A DNA stretch of 45,483 nucleotides from Alphaproteobacteria bacterium. Its GTDB lineage: Bacteria; Pseudomonadota; Gammaproteobacteria; JAGOUN01. The DNA lies in assembly GCA_021151585.1 (NCBI GenBank), contig JAGKWX010000017.1, positions 1-45,483 on the forward strand. The letters run 5' to 3'. A program made the position numbers and the translations under genes. The notes beneath the pieces are model-generated. The model saw only the letters and a list, made by a program, of their open reading frames with translations. It was not told the origin of the DNA and did not search any database. Shown one piece after another: positions 8,624 to 17,311 of this stretch; position 1 is the stretch's first letter; the number at the start of each line of letters is the position of its first letter.

Positions 8624-9816
8624 ATAAGAAAAATTCGTTATTATTTTTAATAACACTTACGTTAATGAGTACAGCAGGTTTAGTGGGATCTGATGTTTAT
8701 CTACCAACGTTACCAGAAATCGGTCACTTGCTCATGAAAGATTCTCATGCTATGCAGTTTACACTTAGTATTTATCTTTTCGGGTTATCGATCGGACAAT
8801 TAATTTGTGGACCATTAACAGATCGTTATGGAAGAAAAAAATTACTTATTGGCGGTATGTTTTTATATTTGCTCGCTTCACTCGCTTGTGCTTTTTCTAC
8901 TACTTATTCGCAGCTTTTGATTGCACGTTTAGCTCAAGCATTAGGAGCATGTACGGGTCTAGTCATTGGTCGAGCTATTGTAGGAGATTTATATGATGCT
9001 AGAGATGCAGGTAAAATATTTTCAACTATATTTCCTTTTGTTGGGATGTCACCAGCAATATCCCCAGTTATCGGTGGATTAATAGGTTATCATTTTGGCT
9101 GGCCAGCAACCTTTGTTTTTGTTGGACTATTTGCATTAAGTGTTATCGTCTTATCTTTTTACTATATTCATGAAACGTTGAGTTTCGATAAACGTATACC
9201 TTTACATTTATGGAATATTCTAAAAAATTACCCGGCAGTATTCAAAAATAAAAAATTTATTCTTTATGTTTCTGCTCCATGTATGGCTTATATTGCTTAT
9301 TTTGCCTACATCGCTCAATCTCCTTTTATTTTTCATGCGCTAGGATACGGCGAGCGAGCGATTGGATTTTTTTACATTACTCTATCTATAACCTATGTTG
9401 CAGGAAATCTATTAGGAAAAAAATTGTTACATAGTTTTACATTAGATAAAACTTTACGAATAGGCTATTGTTTTTTTGTTTTTGGTGGATTTCTCCTTGC
9501 ATTAACGGGGATTTTAGATTGGCCATTAAGTATGATGGTAGTATCTATTTCATTATTAACTTTAGGGAATGGATTTCTTATCCCTTTAGGAGCGGCTGGG
9601 GTGGTAAGTTCGTGTTCTGTGGCTGTTGGATATGCTTCTGGGTTACTAGGATTTTTACAACTTGGAGTTGCTGCAATAACAACGGCCTATATAGCGGTTT
9701 TAAGTAACAACGAAATATATCGCTTAGGTTTATTTATTTTTATAGTTACTGTAGTGGGTTTGTTTTTACATTTAATTTTAAAAAAATCGAGCATAGATTA
9801 TGAAAAGAGAAAATAA
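8587..9816 (+). CDS. MFS exporter, Bcr/CflA drug-resistance type
   Basis: A 409-aa inner-membrane transporter with about 12 hydrophobic segments. The N-terminal half has the DHA1/Bcr signature: DVYLPTLPEI in helix 1 and the loop motif GPLTDRYGRKKLL after helix 2, then RLAQALGACTG. The pattern matches proton-driven Bcr/CflA exporters of small molecules. An AAGGA sequence precedes the ATG. As the last full gene of the operon it probably exports the pathway product or a toxic intermediate. Confidence 0.85.
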   Translation: MENARAHTLNGVNKKNSLLFLITLTLMSTAGLVGSDVYLPTLPEIGHLLMKDSHAMQFTLSIYLFGLSIGQLICGPLTDRYGRKKLLIGGMFLYLLASLACAFSTTYSQLLIARLAQALGACTGLVIGRAIVGDLYDARDAGKIFSTIFPFVGMSPAISPVIGGLIGYHFGWPATFVFVGLFALSVIVLSFYYIHETLSFDKRIPLHLWNILKNYPAVFKNKKFILYVSAPCMAYIAYFAYIAQSPFIFHALGYGERAIGFFYITLSITYVAGNLLGKKLLHSFTLDKTLRIGYCFFVFGGFLLALTGILDWPLSMMVVSISLLTLGNGFLIPLGAAGVVSSCSVAVGYASGLLGFLQLGVAAITTAYIAVLSNNEIYRLGLFIFIVTVVGLFLHLILKKSSIDYEKRK

Positions 9817-9971
9817 TGGTTTTGCTAAAACTTAACACTAATGTTCGTTTTGCAACATCAAATCTGAACAGCTCAAAGGCAACCTCTGAAATTTTGAGTC
9901 TAGTTTATGAACTGCCTAAATCGCCAATCAAAATAATATCATTGAACAAAATGTGTATCATGAGCTTCTAG
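9816..9971 (+). CDS. Small 51-aa ORF coupled to the MFS gene
   Basis: The ATG shares its A with the stop of the MFS gene (TAATG), a common coupling arrangement. The product (starts MVLLKLNTNVRFATSN) is not recognised. It could be the surviving N-terminus of a ninth operon gene destroyed by the decayed sequence that follows, or a chance frame. Confidence 0.3.
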   Translation: MVLLKLNTNVRFATSNLNSSKATSEILSLVYELPKSPIKIISLNKMCIMSF

Positions 9972-10375
9972 GGAAGACTAGGTACATTGATTGAGTTGTT
10001 TGAGTTTGCACGTTCGCTCATCAAATTATTTGTACGGGAAAGTTTTTATCAGATGTGGGCGTTTATTGGTAATCCTGATAATCGAGCACCGCCGAAAGAA
10101 ACGGTGTGGTAGCGTGTTCAATCAACTTAACCTGAATGGGGTTCGGTTTTCTTTTTCTTAACATTGGCTTTTGTGAAAACAATGGACAAAATGAGATGCG
10201 CGTAAAACTGCGCTTCGGCTGGATTTTAAGCCACTTTGTTCATGAGGCAATCAATGTCGAGCTTGGTAGGTAATATTACGCCGCAAGTGAGAATTGCTGA
10301 GAAATATCCAATAAAATTGTGGATTTATACGAAATGGTTTATCCTAGTACAGATAAAATTATATGTGTTACAGGT
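9972..10375. other. Decayed region, probable transposase remnants
   Basis: No intact gene. Short protein-like segments interrupted by stops occur on the + strand, for example FYQMWAFIGNPDNRAPPKET around 10050-10105 and MRVKLRFGWILSHFVHEAIN around 10195-10250. They lie in different frames, as expected of a frameshifted mobile element, but I could not assign a family. Confidence 0.35.
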
Positions 10376-11989
10376 ATGCAAACGAGAAAAAAACATTCTT
10401 TGTATCTATCTATGTTGATGGTTGCCATTTTTTGTTGCATACATATGTTTTCGGCTCCGCTGCTTGGTGAAGAAATGCGCTATGCTTCAGTTGCTTGGAA
10501 CATGTTTTTTTGCCACAATTGGTTTATTCCGCAGTTAGGTGATGCGGCTTACTTACATAAAGCACCGTTACTATTTTGGTTATTAGATCTTGGTTGGTTG
10601 ATTAATATTAACTGGCCATGGCAGGTAATTATTCCAACTTCTTTTGCCTTGCTGACGGTATTGTACACACAAAAACTCGCCCAAGCTATTTTTCCTCATA
10701 AGCAAAAAATTGCTGTATTAGCCCCTATGACGTTAATTGCCATGCCTTTTTTCATCACGAACTTAGGTATTTTGCGTTTTGATATGATGTTAACTTTGTT
10801 TAACGCTATGGCTTGTTACTCTTTGTTTCGCATGAGATCATCATATAAGTATTATCTGCTATTTATAGTTGTAAATGGTTTGGGACTATTAACTAAAGGG
10901 CCAGTTATATATATTTTTACAGTTTGTGAAGCGCTAGTCTTTTGTTTTTGTTTTAGCTCATCTCCTTGGCGAAGCGTTATAAAATCCTTGTTAGGTATTT
11001 TATTTTCTTTAAGCGCTATAACAATATGGTGGGGGCCAATCATTTATTATGGGCAAGCGCATTTAATCTATCAAATGTTTGCTGAACAAGTCGTTGCTCG
11101 TGCTACAGGAGGTATTAGTGTTGCGAAACCAGTATGGACTTATGTCTCATTGTTGCCTTGTTTTTTCTTGCCTTGGTTATTTTTTTCGCCCTTTTTTCAG
11201 ATCAATCACCGTAAGGAAAAACAGGAATATGATAAAAGATCTGCGAATTATTTATTGTATGTTTTTATGTTTTCTTTCATTATTTTTTCTTTAATTAAAA
11301 CCAAAGAGTCACGCTATCTTTTGCCGCTTACGCCTGTAATGGCTGTTTATATTGCTTATCGTGTAGAAAAAATGATGTTTTTATTTTCAAAATGTTCTCA
11401 TTTTTTTAGCACCATGGTTCTTGGTCTGGCACTTTCTTTCTCTTCAGCAGTTCTTTTGGTTTTGTTGTCTTATTTTCCAGGGAAAATTCATATTTTTTAT
11501 GCAGTCTACTTTCCGAAAATAACCTTGTATTTATTGTTTATAACCGGCTTATTAGTGAGTATTAGCGTGCGTTTTTCCATTAAAAACCAGGTGAAAATTT
11601 TATTAAGCTTAAGCGTTTTAGTGTCAGGCGCTATTGATTTAAGCACGACATATGCAGTGTCGAAAACTCAAAATATCCAACCTGCGATTGATTTTATCAA
11701 TCAGCTTTTTTTAAAAAATATTCCGGTTGCAAGTGCTGATTTGTTTGCTTTAGATATGCAATTTTCAGGTAGGTGGCTACACAGCATTCCAATAATCTCT
11801 GAAACACAAGTTCATGAATGGGCGAAAAATAATCCGACGGGTTGGTATATAACAAATATAGATAAAAATGATATTTCTAATGCTTATGCTGGTATCATTC
11901 ATGGCTGTTTTGAGCAATCTTATTCGCATATGCGAGCGGTGTTGAAAATTTGCCCTATCGCTCATTCAGCGGCGGATGGCGCAAAATAA
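10376..11989 (+). CDS. GT83-family glycosyltransferase, ArnT-like
   Basis: A roughly 537-aa polytopic membrane protein. The N-terminal periplasmic motif EEMRYASVAWNMFFCHNWF followed by KAPLLFWL corresponds to the D/E-x-RYA ... K-P-P/L region that binds polyprenyl-phosphate sugar in ArnT/PMT-type enzymes. About 11-12 hydrophobic segments follow, then a soluble C-terminal part. The ATG at 10376 (MQTRKKHSLY) gives the normal positively charged N-terminus; GTG 10319 is possible but adds 19 unconvincing residues. Members move a sugar from a lipid carrier to lipid A or another envelope glycan on the periplasmic face. The gene is convergent with and overlaps the LpxB-N-like gene by 35 bases. Confidence 0.8.
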   Translation: MQTRKKHSLYLSMLMVAIFCCIHMFSAPLLGEEMRYASVAWNMFFCHNWFIPQLGDAAYLHKAPLLFWLLDLGWLININWPWQVIIPTSFALLTVLYTQKLAQAIFPHKQKIAVLAPMTLIAMPFFITNLGILRFDMMLTLFNAMACYSLFRMRSSYKYYLLFIVVNGLGLLTKGPVIYIFTVCEALVFCFCFSSSPWRSVIKSLLGILFSLSAITIWWGPIIYYGQAHLIYQMFAEQVVARATGGISVAKPVWTYVSLLPCFFLPWLFFSPFFQINHRKEKQEYDKRSANYLLYVFMFSFIIFSLIKTKESRYLLPLTPVMAVYIAYRVEKMMFLFSKCSHFFSTMVLGLALSFSSAVLLVLLSYFPGKIHIFYAVYFPKITLYLLFITGLLVSISVRFSIKNQVKILLSLSVLVSGAIDLSTTYAVSKTQNIQPAIDFINQLFLKNIPVASADLFALDMQFSGRWLHSIPIISETQVHEWAKNNPTGWYITNIDKNDISNAYAGIIHGCFEQSYSHMRAVLKICPIAHSAADGAK

Positions 11990-12242
11990 AGTAAATATTG
12001 CGCAAATAAATAAAAATACCCGCTCCCTGACCAAGAATAAAAACAGGATCTCGGCGATAAATGGCATAAATAAATAATACAATGCCGCCGCTTAAGCTGA
12101 AATACCAAAACACTGTCGGAACAACACTGCGTTTGATTTTTTCGCTAGCTAGCCATTGAATGATAAAGCGCATAGAAAACAAAAACTGTCCTAGCAATCC
12201 TATCGCTAACCAAATATGTTCTGTTGAAAATATATTATTCAT
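11955..12242 (-). CDS. LpxB N-terminal domain-like small membrane protein
   Basis: A 95-aa protein with three hydrophobic segments and the motif FSMRFIIQWLASEKIKRS near residues 22-39, followed by PTVFWYFSLSGG. This is the stand-alone LAB_N (lipid-A-disaccharide synthase N-terminal) family. These small proteins usually sit beside GT2 and ArnT-like genes and are thought to flip or help flip polyprenyl-phosphate sugars. The start overlaps the stop of the GT2 gene by eight bases, so the two are co-transcribed. Confidence 0.8.
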   Translation of the reverse strand: MNNIFSTEHIWLAIGLLGQFLFSMRFIIQWLASEKIKRSVVPTVFWYFSLSGGIVLFIYAIYRRDPVFILGQGAGIFIYLRNIYFILRHPPLNER

Positions 12243-12960
12243 GTGTTTCTTCTATTTTAGGGTTGCAAGCACGCCGTGCTAACCATGCTACGCCGAATAG
12301 ATCGATGATGCCAACGCGCAAACGTCCCCATGTATTGTACTTAGACACGCCAAATTGTCGTGCTGCGTGTTGAATAGGAACATTAACGACTTGATAGCCT
12401 TGCCTTTTATAAAGAGCGGGTAAAAAGCGGTGCATATGATTGAAGTGGGGTAGCTCAAGAAAAGTAGTTTTGTAAAAAAGTTTCAATCCACAGCCAGTAT
12501 CAGGGCAATTATCGTTTAATAGATTAGCTCGAATTTTATTGGCTATTCTAGAAGATATTAATTTGATCCAGGGATCTTGGCGACCTTGTCTATGCCCCGC
12601 AAATAGTGTAATTACTTTATTCTCTGTGTAGGTATTATGTGCTTGTAATAATTTTAAAATTTCGCTGGGAGGATTTTGGCCGTCACCATCTAGCGTAGCA
12701 ACTAAGTCAAAACGTGCATTTTTTACTCCTGTTAAAACTGATGCACTTTGTCCAGCGTTATTCGCATGTTTCACATAGCTAAGGGCAGGGTGACTTTGCC
12801 TGATATTTGCACAGACTTCTTTTGTATTATCCGTGCTACAATCATCTACGACTACGATTTCGATTGGGCAGATATTTTGAAACGTTAGCTCAATATTTTC
12901 TATAAGGGTTCTGAGATTATCTTGTTCATTATAGGCGGGAACTACAATACTTAATGCCAT
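12235..12960 (-). CDS. GT2 glycosyltransferase, polyprenyl-phosphate sugar synthase type
   Basis: A 241-aa GT-A fold enzyme: SIVVPAYNEQDNL at the N-terminus, VVVDDCSTDNT, and the metal/nucleotide motif ATLDGDGQNPPSEI (DxD-like). A late RACNP segment replaces the C-terminal membrane helices of ArnC/DPM1-type enzymes, so this short form probably acts with the adjacent LAB_N membrane protein. It would charge undecaprenyl phosphate with a hexose or amino sugar at the cytoplasmic face, the donor for the ArnT-like enzyme next door. Confidence 0.85.
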   Translation of the reverse strand: MALSIVVPAYNEQDNLRTLIENIELTFQNICPIEIVVVDDCSTDNTKEVCANIRQSHPALSYVKHANNAGQSASVLTGVKNARFDLVATLDGDGQNPPSEILKLLQAHNTYTENKVITLFAGHRQGRQDPWIKLISSRIANKIRANLLNDNCPDTGCGLKLFYKTTFLELPHFNHMHRFLPALYKRQGYQVVNVPIQHAARQFGVSKYNTWGRLRVGIIDLFGVAWLARRACNPKIEETHE

Positions 12961-13035
12961 GGCAAAACTCCAAAGAATGACCAGCGATCCTAACGCAGAT
13001 ACTTCTATAGATCAACTGATTTTATCAAAACTGGT

Positions 13036-13066
13036 AAGGCAACAATTTTTGTAAAATTGTTGCCTT
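13036..13066. terminator. Perfect 14-bp stem-loop, probable terminator
   Basis: The arms AAGGCAACAATTTT and AAAATTGTTGCCTT pair perfectly around a 3-base loop (TGT). On the + strand it is followed by ATTTTTG, on the - strand by ACCAGTTTT. It separates the HU-like gene (- strand, ends 13132) from the GT2 gene (- strand, starts 12960) and most likely ends HU transcription. Confidence 0.7.
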
Positions 13067-13131
13067 ATTTTTGAATTTACAAAACATATTCGTACGTCAA
13101 AAAATACCAATAAAGCCTGTAATATGGAGAA

Positions 13132-13410
13132 TTAATTTTGATTTAGCTTCACTTTTAACTGCGGAGCAGGTTTAAAAGTGGCCACGATTGAGCGAGGAAT
13201 AGTAATTTCTTGGCCATTGGATGGATTTCTCCCCGTTCTTTCCGCCCGAATTTTTGTTGCTAATGTCCCAAAACCTGGGATAACCATTTTGTCCTGATTC
13301 GTCAAGACGTCGGTAATTGTGTCAAATACAGCCATAAAAGCGTTATCAGCTTCTACTTTGGTTACATTGAGTTTGGCGGCAAGGATATTAATAAAATCAG
13401 CTTTTGTCAT
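13132..13410 (-). CDS. HU/IHF-family DNA-binding protein
   Basis: A 92-aa protein with the full HU fold: N-terminal helices (MTKADFINILAAKLNVTK), the turn MVIPGFGTLATK and the DNA-binding arm signature RTGRNPSNGQEITIPRS. The length is normal for HU. It coats and bends chromosomal DNA as a dimer. The gene is monocistronic, with its own stem-loop terminator. It faces away from umuC across a 237-bp intergenic region. Confidence 0.92.
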   Translation of the reverse strand: MTKADFINILAAKLNVTKVEADNAFMAVFDTITDVLTNQDKMVIPGFGTLATKIRAERTGRNPSNGQEITIPRSIVATFKPAPQLKVKLNQN

Positions 13411-13647
13411 ATAAAAAGTTCTCTTAGATAAAAGGAAGCATACTTTATCACAATGACGCTTAAGATGTATTTTTCTGAGCGTATCTTTTTTTATTTCTTT
13501 TCATGTCTTATTGTTTTTGGCCAAACTTTACACTTGATCTTCCTTGTGATTAGCGTACAATTATCATCTTGCCTGGATTTAATGAATTAATCTGATGTGG
13601 CAGGTTGTAATTCCAGAATATAGAATGAACGAGACGGAAAAATTTTT

Positions 13648-14904
13648 ATGTATCTTTTAGTCGACGGCAATAATTTTTATGTTTCCTGCGAGCGTGTTTT
13701 CAATCCAAGATTGGAAAATAAGCCTGTTGTTGTGCTCTCTAATAATGATGGATGTATCGTTGCGCGAAGCGCTGAAGCAAAAGCTGTTGGCATCAAGATG
13801 GGGCAACCAATGTTTGAGATTGCCGCCCTTATTAAAAAACATCAAATAGAATGGTTATCGTCTAATTACGCGTTATATGCTTCTATGTCAGCACGTATGA
13901 TGCGTTGTATCGAAGAGCACTGTTCTCATATAGAAATTTATTCGATTGATGAAGCATTTGTCGATGTCTCTGGGCTAGCTGAAGAAAAATTAATACTTTT
14001 TGCAAAAAGTTTGCGTCAAACTGTTACGCGATGGACAGGGATTCCCGTATGCGTTGGTGTTGGCAAGACTAAAACATTAGCCAAGTTGGCAAATAGTTTA
14101 GCTAAAAAGTCGGGAGATGAGGGAGTGTTTTCATTAATATGCCCTAGTAAGCATCGCGCCGTGTTTTTGGCATGTTTTATTGAGGATGTTTGGGGAATTG
14201 GACGCAAGACAACAGCGAAATTGCATGACCTAGGCATTGAAACGTTAGATCAGTTAATACAACAACCTGCACCATGGATACGCGGTGCATTGGGTTTAGG
14301 GGTGTTAAAAACGGTGATGGAATTGCAAGGTATATCATGTATTGATTTAGATGATATGGCCTCGAAAAAAGCAATAAGTTCTTCACGCTCATTTTCACGT
14401 CCGGTGACCACCTTAGAGGAGTTGTCAGAAGCCATGAGCACCTATGCTGCAATTGCAGCTAGAAAATGTCGATTACAACACGGTTTTGCGCAAGGGATCT
14501 GCGTCTACATAACGACTAGCCGATTTAAACGCAAAGAGCATTACTATGCTAGACAAACAGCAACAGTATTTAATACTCCCGCTAATGATACAAAGACGAT
14601 TACTCAAGTAGCCATAGGTTTATTGAACAACATATTTCGCGCAGGTTATTCATACACAAAATGTGGAATTGTTTTATTAGATATTCACCCTGAAAGCCAT
14701 GTTCAAGGAGATATGCTAGTAGTGCAGGATTCGTCTAAAATAAAAGTTTTAAGCCAAGTACTTGATAAAATTAATCAGCGGTATGGTAGAACTACGATTT
14801 ATTTGGCTGCTGAAGGGTTGAAAAAAGAGTGGCTTGCAAGAAGTAACAAAAAATCTCCGAATTACACTACAAGCTGGGATGAGTTACCTATCGTAAAAGC
14901 ATAA
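13648..14904 (+). CDS. umuC: UmuC, Y-family DNA polymerase V catalytic subunit
   Basis: A 418-aa protein, close to the 422 aa of E. coli UmuC. Catalytic acidic residues are in MYLLVDGNNFYVSCERVF (Asp6) and IYSIDEAFVDVSG (Asp101, Glu102). A helix-hairpin-helix segment (DVWGIGRKTTAKLHDLGI) and the little-finger and C-terminal DUF4113-like region follow. It carries out error-prone translesion synthesis in complex with UmuD'. No umuD lies upstream or downstream here, and I see no canonical CTG-N10-CAG LexA box in the 230 bases before the start. Confidence 0.92.
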   Translation: MYLLVDGNNFYVSCERVFNPRLENKPVVVLSNNDGCIVARSAEAKAVGIKMGQPMFEIAALIKKHQIEWLSSNYALYASMSARMMRCIEEHCSHIEIYSIDEAFVDVSGLAEEKLILFAKSLRQTVTRWTGIPVCVGVGKTKTLAKLANSLAKKSGDEGVFSLICPSKHRAVFLACFIEDVWGIGRKTTAKLHDLGIETLDQLIQQPAPWIRGALGLGVLKTVMELQGISCIDLDDMASKKAISSSRSFSRPVTTLEELSEAMSTYAAIAARKCRLQHGFAQGICVYITTSRFKRKEHYYARQTATVFNTPANDTKTITQVAIGLLNNIFRAGYSYTKCGIVLLDIHPESHVQGDMLVVQDSSKIKVLSQVLDKINQRYGRTTIYLAAEGLKKEWLARSNKKSPNYTTSWDELPIVKA

Positions 14905-15013
14905 ATAAAGCTAATAAAAACCATATTCATATAACTAATCACTTTAAGATGAGTTGTTTTTTTTAAAAACTTGCTTACAATTAAACGGTTAAATAACTTT
15001 AAGGAAAATTGTC

Positions 15014-15319
15014 ATGAGCGCAAAAATTGAGAAATTAAAATTAGCACTAACTGCAGCAAAAGAAACGATTAAATCATTAAAAGATGATTTGCGCACGTTA
15101 AAAGCGGATCATAAAGAGGCATTAAAATCAGTTAAGGCGGGTGCTGCGGTTAAGCCTGTTCAAGCTAAAAAAGCAGTTAAAGCCAAGGCAACAAAAACAG
15201 TTGCTAAAAAATCTGCCGCTAAGAAAGCTGTAAAAAAAGTAACAAAAAAAGCAGCTGTTAACAAGACAGCTCGAGTTAAAAAAGCTGTGGTAGCGCCAAC
15301 ACCTGCAACAGACGCTTAA
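15014..15319 (+). CDS. Histone H1-like lysine/alanine-rich DNA-binding protein
   Basis: A 101-aa protein with a helical N-terminal half (KLKLALTAAKETIKSLKDDL) and a C-terminal tail of Lys-Ala repeats (AKKSAAKKAVKKVTKKAA). This matches bacterial H1-like proteins such as Coxiella Hq1 and chlamydial Hc1, which condense the nucleoid in a developmental stage. AAGGAAA sits eight bases before the ATG. It is monocistronic, with a strong terminator after the stop. The presence of such a protein supports an intracellular life cycle, though related AlgP-like tails occur in free-living gammaproteobacteria. Confidence 0.75.
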   Translation: MSAKIEKLKLALTAAKETIKSLKDDLRTLKADHKEALKSVKAGAAVKPVQAKKAVKAKATKTVAKKSAAKKAVKKVTKKAAVNKTARVKKAVVAPTPATDA

Positions 15320-15337
15320 TATCTATGTTCATAACAT

Positions 15338-15366
15338 CCCTCTTTCTTTGTTAAAAAGCAAGAGGG
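15338..15366 (+). terminator. Rho-independent terminator after the H1-like gene
   Basis: Outer arms CCCTCTT/AAGAGGG and inner arms CTTT/AAAG, separated by a single mismatch, form a stem with a 5-base loop, followed by a T-rich stretch. It starts 19 bases after the stop codon. Confidence 0.8.
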
Positions 15367-15514
15367 TGTTCTATGTTTTTATGCGATTTTCATACATGAC
15401 CCATTAGCTTGTCCAAGCATGACAAGCAGCGGATATCATGATCTCCATAAATTTTCAAAGAATTTTTGTAAATATCTACTATAATAAATTCCATATGAGA
15501 GATTTGGAGTTTTT

Positions 15515-15942
15515 ATGTTAAGTCTACGATCAGCTGCAACTCTTTTTAAAGCACAAAAATATTTTATTCATCATGCAAACAGCCTCCTATCGTTCGTTGG
15601 ACTGCCCTTTATCCAAATGCGCCACAATATTTGAAATACCTTGCTAGAAGAACGTTTTTTGATAATTATTCTACAGATATAAATATAGATTTATTGAACA
15701 AAGATTTTAGACAACATACTTTTGATGATTTTTTTGGTGAAAATTCAACAGTAGATTTACCAAAATTATTTTCTCAGTTTTATGAAGAATTAAATGAAAC
15801 TGAGAAACGACAACGATTAGCAATGAATAAGGAGTTGGAAAATACGATAAGTTTTCTTAATTTGCGTCTAGATATTGGTAAAGCGATACATGAAAGAAAT
15901 ATAGATCAATTAAAGCATTTGACTCAATCAAGGGCGGGTTGA
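15515..15942 (+). pseudogene. Frameshifted hypothetical gene cut by an IS30 remnant
   Basis: A strong Shine-Dalgarno (GGAG at 15506-15509) precedes ATG 15515, but that frame stops after 39 codons at 15632-15634. A second open frame covers about 15550-15942 (WTALYPNAPQYLKYLARR onwards), shifted by one relative to the first, with only a TTG at 15631 as possible start. The simplest reading is one gene with a frameshift near 15590-15610. The reading frame then runs into IS30 sequence at about 15930, so the 3' end is also lost. The visible part is helical and acidic (NETEKRQRLAMNKELENT); no domain was recognised. Confidence 0.5.
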
Positions 15943-16108
15943 AAATGGTAATGGTGTTTTAAGATATGATTTGCCAAGAAGTGCAAATATTGAATCTTTA
16001 ACACAAAATCAGATTGATAAAATTGTGAATAAAATTAATAATAGGCCAATGAAATGTTTAAGGTATAGAACACCTGCTGAAGTTTTCAGCAGCATTATGG
16101 AAAATTAG
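15929..16108 (+). mobile_element. IS30-family transposase, C-terminal remnant
   Basis: An open frame ending at 16106-16108 reads ENGNGVLRYDLPRSANIE, then INNRPMKCLRYRTPAEVF. This is the highly conserved C-terminal end of IS30-type DDE transposases (N-N-R-P-R-K-C-L-G-Y-K-T-P). The catalytic glutamate region and everything before it are missing. Following bases up to about 16140 resemble an IS30 right end. It truncates the preceding gene. Confidence 0.75.
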
Positions 16109-16228
16109 CGAAAGGATTTGTCGCACTTCAGACTTGAATGCGCGGTTCTTTGTCGATCGAATTACGTCGCTGCTATTGGCTTGTAATCCGCATAATTAAG
16201 TTTCAATTTAAACGACAGTGAGTTGTCC

Positions 16229-16744
16229 TTATGCTATATCCGCGACAGGATTTAATATTTCTGTTAATTCTTTATCTGCTCTTGAGCTAGTAAATAACGT
16301 TAAAGGGCATCTAGAAATTTTAAGGTCGCAAAAAATTGTCCCGGCTACAGTTGTCAGACCTAAAATTCCGGCTAGGATGGTTGCGTTTCCGGCGAGTTCC
16401 TGGATAATTATTTCACTCCATTTTGTATTATTTTCAAAGAATAATCGGCCTATTAAAGGTGCCACGAGATAGCCTGTTAAATACAGAGCAAAGTTTAAAA
16501 TATTAAATATATGTCTACAGCTTGGAGAAGTATGTGAATTAGCAGATGGAATAAAATAACTTAGTGTCCCAGTAACTAAGCCAGCTGCCATGCCACCAAT
16601 AATGACGGTTACTGTGTTAGAACGAATATTTTTCTGATGAAACCAAGCCCAGGAACCTAATGCGACTGACGCTCCTCCTCCCAAGCCAAATGTCATTGCA
16701 GATTTAAGAGGTTTGTTCGTACTCATGTGAGTTTCATCAGCCAT
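16229..16744 (-). CDS. Hypothetical 171-aa membrane protein
   Basis: Four to five hydrophobic stretches: FGLGGGASVALGSWAW (19-34), VIIGGMAAGLVTGTLSYF (47-64), ILNFALYLTGYLVAPLIG (81-98) and ATILAGILGLTTVAGTIF (120-137). Glycine-rich helices suggest a small integral membrane protein. GAGGGG lies just before the ATG and supports the start. I do not recognise the family. Multi-pass small proteins of this sort are common among Legionellales secreted effectors, but nothing here proves it. Confidence 0.6.
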   Translation of the reverse strand: MADETHMSTNKPLKSAMTFGLGGGASVALGSWAWFHQKNIRSNTVTVIIGGMAAGLVTGTLSYFIPSANSHTSPSCRHIFNILNFALYLTGYLVAPLIGRLFFENNTKWSEIIIQELAGNATILAGILGLTTVAGTIFCDLKISRCPLTLFTSSRADKELTEILNPVADIA

Positions 16745-17311
16745 TGTTCACCCCTCTATTTTATTATTTTTATTTCTACAAGTATGAAAAAATTTTAGAT
16801 CTGAAATCTTAAGATAATCTTAGGAAAAAAATTTACTAAAAAATTCTAGCTCGGGTATGCAAACGACATAAAAAAACACTGATTCTACTTAAGTTTATTG
16901 TAAGATAATTTCTGAGCAAATTTCCGCTTATTTCAAATGTCTAGACAATAAATTGATGCTTTTTGGTTATTATATAATTCATATGTTCGGAAAATGCCCT
17001 GTTATTGATTAGCGAACGTTAAATTTATAGTCGTTAATGCTGGATTTTCGGCAGTAATCCGCTGGGTTTAATCCGATTTTATTGAGCTCGCCGACATGAA
17101 ATTTCCAGGCTATATGATTTATAATCTGCTCCATAAGCACGCAGTATAAAGACAGAAAACTTTGATTTAATAAGTTATGGTTGAATTTTTGTATGCAATA
17201 GATGCTTTATTATCATCTAATTTACGGCCAGAGTTATTCACAGGATGGTAGATTGTGTGAATCTAGGTGTGCTAAATTTTCGGGCAAGAAAAAACTTCAA
17301 GAGGGGCAAGA
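16745..17311. other. Intergenic region with a small minus-strand frame
   Basis: AT-rich and mostly non-coding. On the - strand a 41-codon frame (17134 to 17009; contains WKFHVGELNKIGLN) looks protein-like and may be a remnant of a lost gene, since it can be read open for about 20 codons upstream of its ATG. A TATAAT-like hexamer occurs near 16971 without a good -35. Confidence 0.35.

Noticed and set aside
10319..10375. GTG start for the ArnT-like protein
   Set aside because: The extra 19 residues do not fit the family and come from the decayed region; ATG 10376 gives the normal basic N-terminus before helix 1.
13411..13647. SOS box before umuC
   Set aside because: No CTG-N10-CAG site could be found in the intergenic region.
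14016..14452. Minus-strand frames inside umuC
   Set aside because: Antisense to a well-conserved polymerase gene with no independent signals.
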